Shown here: positions 59,792-64,000 of the stretch, in pieces | How the letters are laid out: the number at the start of each line of letters is the position of its first letter | Numbering within the stretch: position 1 is the stretch's first letter | Source: Hyphomonadaceae bacterium UBA1849 | GTDB taxonomy: Bacteria; Pseudomonadota; Alphaproteobacteria; Caulobacterales; Hyphomonadaceae | Assembly: GCA_002338565.1 (NCBI GenBank) | Contig: DDIN01000008.1 | Span: 935,567-999,566 of the forward strand | DNA length: 64,000 nt | Reading direction: 5' to 3' | Made by a program: the position numbers and the translations under genes | Notes under the pieces: model-generated | The model's database searches: none | What the model was told of the DNA's origin: nothing | The model's input: the letters and a program-made list of their open reading frames with translations, nothing else

Positions 59792-62245
59792 GTGGCGGAC
59801 GCATTCCAACTTCCCATCGATGATGTGCTGGATGAGATTTCCACCGCCCTGAAAACCGGCAACCGGCTCGTGCTCGCTGCGCCGCCCGGCGCCGGTAAAA
59901 CGACAAAAGTTCCGCTACATCTTCTTGGCTCTGACTGGCTCGGCGACAAGAAAATCATCATGCTTGAGCCACGCAGGATCGCCGCGCGGCGCGCCGCTGA
60001 ACGTATGGCCAGCATGCTGGGTGAAAGGGTGGGCGATACTGTGGGTGTGCGATCCCGACTTGATACGAGAATTGGCCCGAAGACAAAGATTGAAGTCGTC
60101 ACCGAGGGTGTGTTCACCAATCTCGTGACGCGCGATGCTGAACTGGGTGACTATGGCGCGGTTCTGTTCGACGAATTTCACGAACGCTCTCTGGACGCAG
60201 ATCTGGGGCTCGCACTCACCTGTGAAACACAAGACTATTTGAATGACGCGCTGAGAATGGTCGTCATGTCGGCAACGCTGGATACCAAAGGTATTGCTGA
60301 TTTTCTGCGCGCACCCGTAATTGAATCAGACGGCAAAGCGTTCCCGGTCGACACGCGATATATTGGCCGTACGCAGGACCGGATTGAAGATCAGATGGAG
60401 AAGGCCATTCGCAAGGCATTGGCCGCGGAAACAGGGTCCATTCTGGCTTTCCTGCCCGGAGCAGGCGAAATCAACCGCGTTGCAGAACGCCTGAACGACC
60501 TTTCAGACACGATCCATGTCTGCCGACTCTACGGCGCGCTTTCCCCGAAAGAGCAGGATGAGGCGATCCGACCATCGCCATCGGGTACTCGCAAAGTGGT
60601 GCTGTCTACTGATATCGCGGAAAGCTCTCTTACGATTGAAGGCGTGAGGGTGGTTGTAGACTGTGGGCTCGCGCGCGTTCCGGTCTATTCTCCCAACAGT
60701 CTCGGTGCGACGCTAAGCACAGTGAAAGCCTCACTTGCCAATGTGGACCAGAGACGGGGTCGGGCAGGACGGACAGAGCCGGGCGTCTGTTACCGGCTAT
60801 GGCATGAGGAAGAGAACCGGGGCCTTCCCAAAGCACCAACGCCAGAAATCATCAACTCGGATCTGTCCAGCGCATTGCTCCGACTAATCGAGTGGGGTGA
60901 TCATGACATGCTTGATCTGAACCTGCCTGACTTACCGCCTTCAGGGCATTTCTCGGCGGCGCTCGATATGCTGGTCTCTCTTGGATACATCGAAGCGGAT
61001 AATCCGAACCAGTTCACAGAAAAGGGCGCAAAAGCTGCGCGAATGCCGCTGCACCCGCGCCTGTCTGCGTTGATTATCGCTGCGGAGACGGATGGCGAAA
61101 AGGCGCTCGCAGCGCAAATCGCGGCCCTATTGTCAGAACAGGGTGTCGGCGGCAATTCGGACGATCTTTCGACCCGATTATCATCCTTTCAAAGAGACGG
61201 ATCAAAGCGCGCCACATCCCTGAAAAACCAGGCTAAGCGCTGGGCAGGAACAAAGGCAGCTCCATCTGGAGATGCGGCGGCTTTAGTCGCGCGAGCATGG
61301 CCAGATCGGATCGCGCGACATCGTAAATCCGATGCAAAGCGCTATCAGCTGGCATCCGGAGGCGGAGCAAGACTTCCAGAAAACTGCACACATGAAGGAA
61401 GTGGCTGGCTGGTCATTTGCGAAACTGGGGGGCAGGCCAGCAATGAAGCGATTATCCGGCTGGCCGGGCGATTGGATGAGCGCCTGGTTCGCAACATTCT
61501 GACCGAGACAGAGCGTGACTTTGCAGACTACGACCCGAGGTCTGGCAAGGTAAAAGCACGGCGACAGAAAACGCTCGGCGAGATAGTTCTGTCCGAAACG
61601 CCTCTCGCAAAACCAGACAGTAAAGTAATTGCCGAAGCCGTAGTTCGCGCCGTGAAAGACAATGGTCTGGAGATTCTACCGGGCTATGAGGCTCTGAAAG
61701 AACAATTGTCGCGACTGGCATTTTTCTACTCTGCATTTCCGGAAAAAGCCCCACATTCCGGGCGCACGGTTGCTGAGCTGGAATCCGGAAAACGGGAGAC
61801 TGCGGCGGGATGGCTGAGCCCCCATATCTGGGAGAAAGGACTTGCCGGCATAGAGGCCGGACCGCTGCGCCGTCTGCTTGAAGACAACATGGACTGGGAA
61901 TTGCGCCAGCAATTACAAGCCGCGCTTCCGGCAAGATGGCAGGCTCCGTCAGGGCGAAACGTTGCTATTGATTATGCGGACGAAAAAGCACCGCTCGTCT
62001 CGGTCCGGGTTCAGGAGCTGTATGGGCTAACTACGCATCCGACGATTTGTGACGGGCGCGTGCCGATGACTTTGAGCCTTCTGTCTCCTGCACAGCGGCC
62101 TGTCGCCATCACAAAGGATTTACCGGGGTTCTGGGCGGGCAGCTATTCCGACATGCGCAAGGATATGAAAGGCAGATATCCGAAGCATAACTGGCCGGAA
62201 GATCCGGCGAATGCCACGCCACCGCCGCCGCGCAACCGAAAATAA
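59792..62245 (+). CDS. hrpB: ATP-dependent RNA helicase HrpB
   Basis: DEAH-box helicase of 817 residues. Motifs: Walker A PPGAGKTTKVP near residue 34, LFDEFHERSLD (DEFH), VMSATLDT, STDIAESSLTIEG, and QRRGRAGRTEPG, then the helicase-associated domain and the HrpB C-terminal domain ending in a Pro/Asn/Arg tail. Role in RNA processing or turnover is not well defined. GTG start with a weak ribosome site. Confidence 0.93.
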   Translation: MADAFQLPIDDVLDEISTALKTGNRLVLAAPPGAGKTTKVPLHLLGSDWLGDKKIIMLEPRRIAARRAAERMASMLGERVGDTVGVRSRLDTRIGPKTKIEVVTEGVFTNLVTRDAELGDYGAVLFDEFHERSLDADLGLALTCETQDYLNDALRMVVMSATLDTKGIADFLRAPVIESDGKAFPVDTRYIGRTQDRIEDQMEKAIRKALAAETGSILAFLPGAGEINRVAERLNDLSDTIHVCRLYGALSPKEQDEAIRPSPSGTRKVVLSTDIAESSLTIEGVRVVVDCGLARVPVYSPNSLGATLSTVKASLANVDQRRGRAGRTEPGVCYRLWHEEENRGLPKAPTPEIINSDLSSALLRLIEWGDHDMLDLNLPDLPPSGHFSAALDMLVSLGYIEADNPNQFTEKGAKAARMPLHPRLSALIIAAETDGEKALAAQIAALLSEQGVGGNSDDLSTRLSSFQRDGSKRATSLKNQAKRWAGTKAAPSGDAAALVARAWPDRIARHRKSDAKRYQLASGGGARLPENCTHEGSGWLVICETGGQASNEAIIRLAGRLDERLVRNILTETERDFADYDPRSGKVKARRQKTLGEIVLSETPLAKPDSKVIAEAVVRAVKDNGLEILPGYEALKEQLSRLAFFYSAFPEKAPHSGRTVAELESGKRETAAGWLSPHIWEKGLAGIEAGPLRRLLEDNMDWELRQQLQAALPARWQAPSGRNVAIDYADEKAPLVSVRVQELYGLTTHPTICDGRVPMTLSLLSPAQRPVAITKDLPGFWAGSYSDMRKDMKGRYPKHNWPEDPANATPPPPRNRK

Positions 62246-62298
62246 CGGCTTGAGTCTGCGCACGGACCGCGTCAGCCTATCGGGATTGGGAGACAAAA

Positions 62299-63342
62299 AT
62301 GGAAAAACGGAAACTTGGTCGTACAGACCTGATGGTCAGCGCGTGCTGCCTTGGCACTATGACATACGGCGAACAGAATACTGAAGCCGAAGGTCACGAA
62401 CAAATGGACTACGCGGTCGAACGCGGCGTGAATTTCTTCGACACCGCCGAGCTTTATGCCATTCCGCCAAAGCCGGAAACGCAGGGTTCGACAGAGCGCA
62501 TTGTCGGCAGCTGGATGAAGGCGCGTGGCAATCGCGACAAAGTCATTCTCGCTACCAAAATTGTCGGCCGGTCTGACAACACCTGGTATCGCGATGACGT
62601 CGACATGTGCCGCATCAACAAGGCGCAAATTGACGAAGCGGTTGAGAAAAGCCTGAAGCGTTTACAAACCGACTATATAGATCTCTACCAGCTGCACTGG
62701 CCCGACCGCGTCGCGCCGATTTTCGGCGGCAAACTGAAAGCCAAGCACTACGACATCTCATACGAGCCGTTTGAAGACATTCTCGAAGCGCTCGATGCCC
62801 ATGTGAAGAAGGGCAATATCCGCCATATTGGTCTATCCAACGAAACGCCATTCGGCGTGATGCGCTTTATTGCCGAAAGCGAAAAGCGCGGCCTGCCGCG
62901 CGTTCAGTCTATCCAGAACGCCTATAATCTGGTGAACCGCACCTTTGAAGAAGGTCTGGAAGAGGTCTGCATGCATGAGGATGTCGGGCTTCTGTCATAC
63001 TCGCCATTGGGGCAGGGCTATCTGACCGGCAAGTACAGGGACGGCGCACTCCCGGAAGGATCACGCAAAGCCTTGTTCCAGCGCCTTAGCCGTTATGAGA
63101 AGCCACATGCCGAAGAGGCGATCAACTCCTACGTCGATCTGGCGGCGGAGAAAGGCATTGATCCGGGCCAGCTTGCGATAAGGTTCTGTGACACAAGGCC
63201 TTTCATGGCCTCAACGATTATCGGCGCCACGACGATGGAACAATTGAAGACGTGTATCGATGCGTTTGATCTTGATTGGACCGACGATCTGGAAACCAGC
63301 GTGAACGAACTGCACGCACGCCAGCCGAACCCGTGTCCATAA
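62299..63342 (+). CDS. Aldo/keto reductase, Tas-like
   Basis: A 347-residue NADPH-dependent reductase. Catalytic residues: Asp in FFDTAELY and Tyr of the same motif, Lys in LATKIVG, and His in YQLHWPDR. The longer C-terminal region NLVNRTFEEGLEEV and the GATTMEQL cofactor segment are like E. coli Tas. GGGAG precedes ATG 62299. Substrate unknown. Confidence 0.9.
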   Translation: MEKRKLGRTDLMVSACCLGTMTYGEQNTEAEGHEQMDYAVERGVNFFDTAELYAIPPKPETQGSTERIVGSWMKARGNRDKVILATKIVGRSDNTWYRDDVDMCRINKAQIDEAVEKSLKRLQTDYIDLYQLHWPDRVAPIFGGKLKAKHYDISYEPFEDILEALDAHVKKGNIRHIGLSNETPFGVMRFIAESEKRGLPRVQSIQNAYNLVNRTFEEGLEEVCMHEDVGLLSYSPLGQGYLTGKYRDGALPEGSRKALFQRLSRYEKPHAEEAINSYVDLAAEKGIDPGQLAIRFCDTRPFMASTIIGATTMEQLKTCIDAFDLDWTDDLETSVNELHARQPNPCP

Positions 63343-63438
63343 ATCGCAGCCTGCCTACTTGCCGACTTTCCAATGCTGGATAAGGTGGTGATTGGGCAAT
63401 CGCTCAACTTGGTACGGGCTAGACGGGGAGTGATCCAA

Positions 63439-63771
63439 ATGGCCGATATTGCACCTTACGTGGACAACGTAAAAAAGTATGCGAAAGCATATAACGAAAC
63501 TGCACTGCAGAAGATTGTGAACCATCTTGGTATCGCACTTCGCAACCGCGACTCGTCTCTGGTTTCCTGCTCTGATCCTTCCGAGCTGGAACGTGTGCGC
63601 GAAAAGTGGCTGAAGAAGAAGTTTGAACTGACTGATTCCGACGCTGATCTGGACGCTGCAATTCAGGAAGTCTGCACAGCGATGAAAGACGAGAAGGGCA
63701 ATAAGTCCCGCGTCACATTCTACTACATTCTCGCAGAGAAATACGGCAAGATCGACATGCTCGCAGGCTAA
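63439..63771 (+). CDS. DUF2853-family protein
   Basis: A 110-residue helical protein. It begins MADIAPYVDNVKKYAKAYNE, with a later KKFELTDSDADLDAAIQEVC and the closing RVTFYYILAEKYGKI, all typical of DUF2853. ATG 63439 follows GGGGAG. Function unknown; cytoplasmic. Followed by a strong terminator. Confidence 0.85.
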   Translation: MADIAPYVDNVKKYAKAYNETALQKIVNHLGIALRNRDSSLVSCSDPSELERVREKWLKKKFELTDSDADLDAAIQEVCTAMKDEKGNKSRVTFYYILAEKYGKIDMLAG

Positions 63772-63794
63772 TCCTGCATCGCATGATCAAAGAA

Positions 63795-63820
63795 AACCCC
63801 CGCAAGCGCGGGGGTTTTTT
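63795..63820 (+). terminator. Terminator after DUF2853, shared with the opposite gene
   Basis: A CCCCCGC/GCGGGGG stem with a short loop followed by seven Ts on the plus strand and preceded by AAAA, so it can also serve the convergent gene that stops at 63820. Confidence 0.85.
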
Positions 63821-64000
63821 TATTGTTCAGATTTGTGCTTTCGCCAGATCGCAAAGATACGCGGCCCGTCAACAAGATACCGCTTCCACATGCGCTTCGG
63901 CTCGCTCAGCAGGCGATGAAGCCATTCAAGACGCGCATTACGCATCCAGAGCGGTGCGCGCTCGACCCGGCCCGCCAGAAACTCAAGGCTGGCACCGCAA
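63820..64000 (-). CDS. WecG/TagA/CpsF-family glycosyltransferase, C-terminal part
   Basis: The last 59 codons before the TAA at 63820-63822; the rest lies outside the window. The visible end (SLEFLAGRVERAPLWMRNARL, then EWLHRLLSEPKRMWKRYLVDGP) is the characteristic C-terminal helix pattern of WecG/TagA-type glycosyltransferases, which transfer sugars in surface polysaccharide synthesis. The Arg-rich motif near PKRMWKRY fits the membrane-facing helix of this family. Confidence 0.75.
   Translation of the reverse strand, partial: CGASLEFLAGRVERAPLWMRNARLEWLHRLLSEPKRMWKRYLVDGPRIFAIWRKHKSEQ

Overview
The window is chromosomal DNA of an alphaproteobacterium. The evidence is the bolA / J-domain / cobS / cobT neighbourhood, the RpoE/ChrR-type sigma pair, the aroK-aroB-hemolysin run next to xerD, a malyl-CoA lyase typical of the ethylmalonyl-CoA cycle, and a CC0125-type lipoprotein. 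Protein similarity, a TonB receptor rich in outer-membrane traits and many secreted proteins suggest a marine prosthecate lineage such as Hyphomonadaceae; that placement is inference. No rRNA, tRNA, CRISPR array, insertion sequence or prophage was seen. Both ends of the window cut through genes: a GNAT acetyltransferase on the left and a WecG/TagA-type glycosyltransferase on the right.

Layout. 1-8.3 kb (minus strand): a translation and protein-export operon, ffh - small membrane protein - polytopic membrane protein - chorismate mutase - rpsP. The first four genes are joined by 4-base ATGA overlaps. Between rpsP and rimM, usually neighbours, lie three genes for secreted beta/gamma-crystallin proteins, separated from rpsP by a terminator. 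8.5-17.3 kb: secreted proteins, YceI, an SDR, a quinone reductase, an isoaspartyl peptidase with a SpoU methyltransferase, an ECF sigma factor with a ChrR-like partner that has lost its zinc ligands, an IalB-like protein, rlmN and a VOC protein. 17.4-20.2 kb: an accessory stretch with a gene carrying an in-frame palindromic element, then an AT-rich two-gene unit of unknown function. 20.2-31.1 kb: thioesterase, lectin-fold protein with a divergent AraC regulator, malyl-CoA lyase, xerD, aroK-aroB-CNNM transporter. A 1-kb insert carrying a DUF4062 gene follows, bounded by a 39-bp direct repeat of the transporter gene's 3' end. 31.2-42.3 kb: TonB receptor with divergent dipeptidase, bolA/J-protein, cobS and cobT (split by two unrelated genes) and a lipoprotein. 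42.4-53.4 kb: amidohydrolase, rpmB, DUF3108, SDR/CMD pair, aldehyde dehydrogenase, small membrane proteins, a TetR regulator and a DMT exporter. 53.5-64 kb: a secreted protein of five 76-residue repeats, the ahpC-ahpF/oxyR peroxide-defence locus with an unusual hairpin cluster between ahpC and ahpF, hrpB, an aldo/keto reductase and DUF2853.

Most of the window is housekeeping. The parts that stand out are the crystallin cluster in the ribosomal operon, the two islands (18.4-20.2 kb and 30.08-31.09 kb), the 76-residue repeat protein, the ChrR variant, and the RNA-structure candidates at ahpC/ahpF and upstream of ffh.
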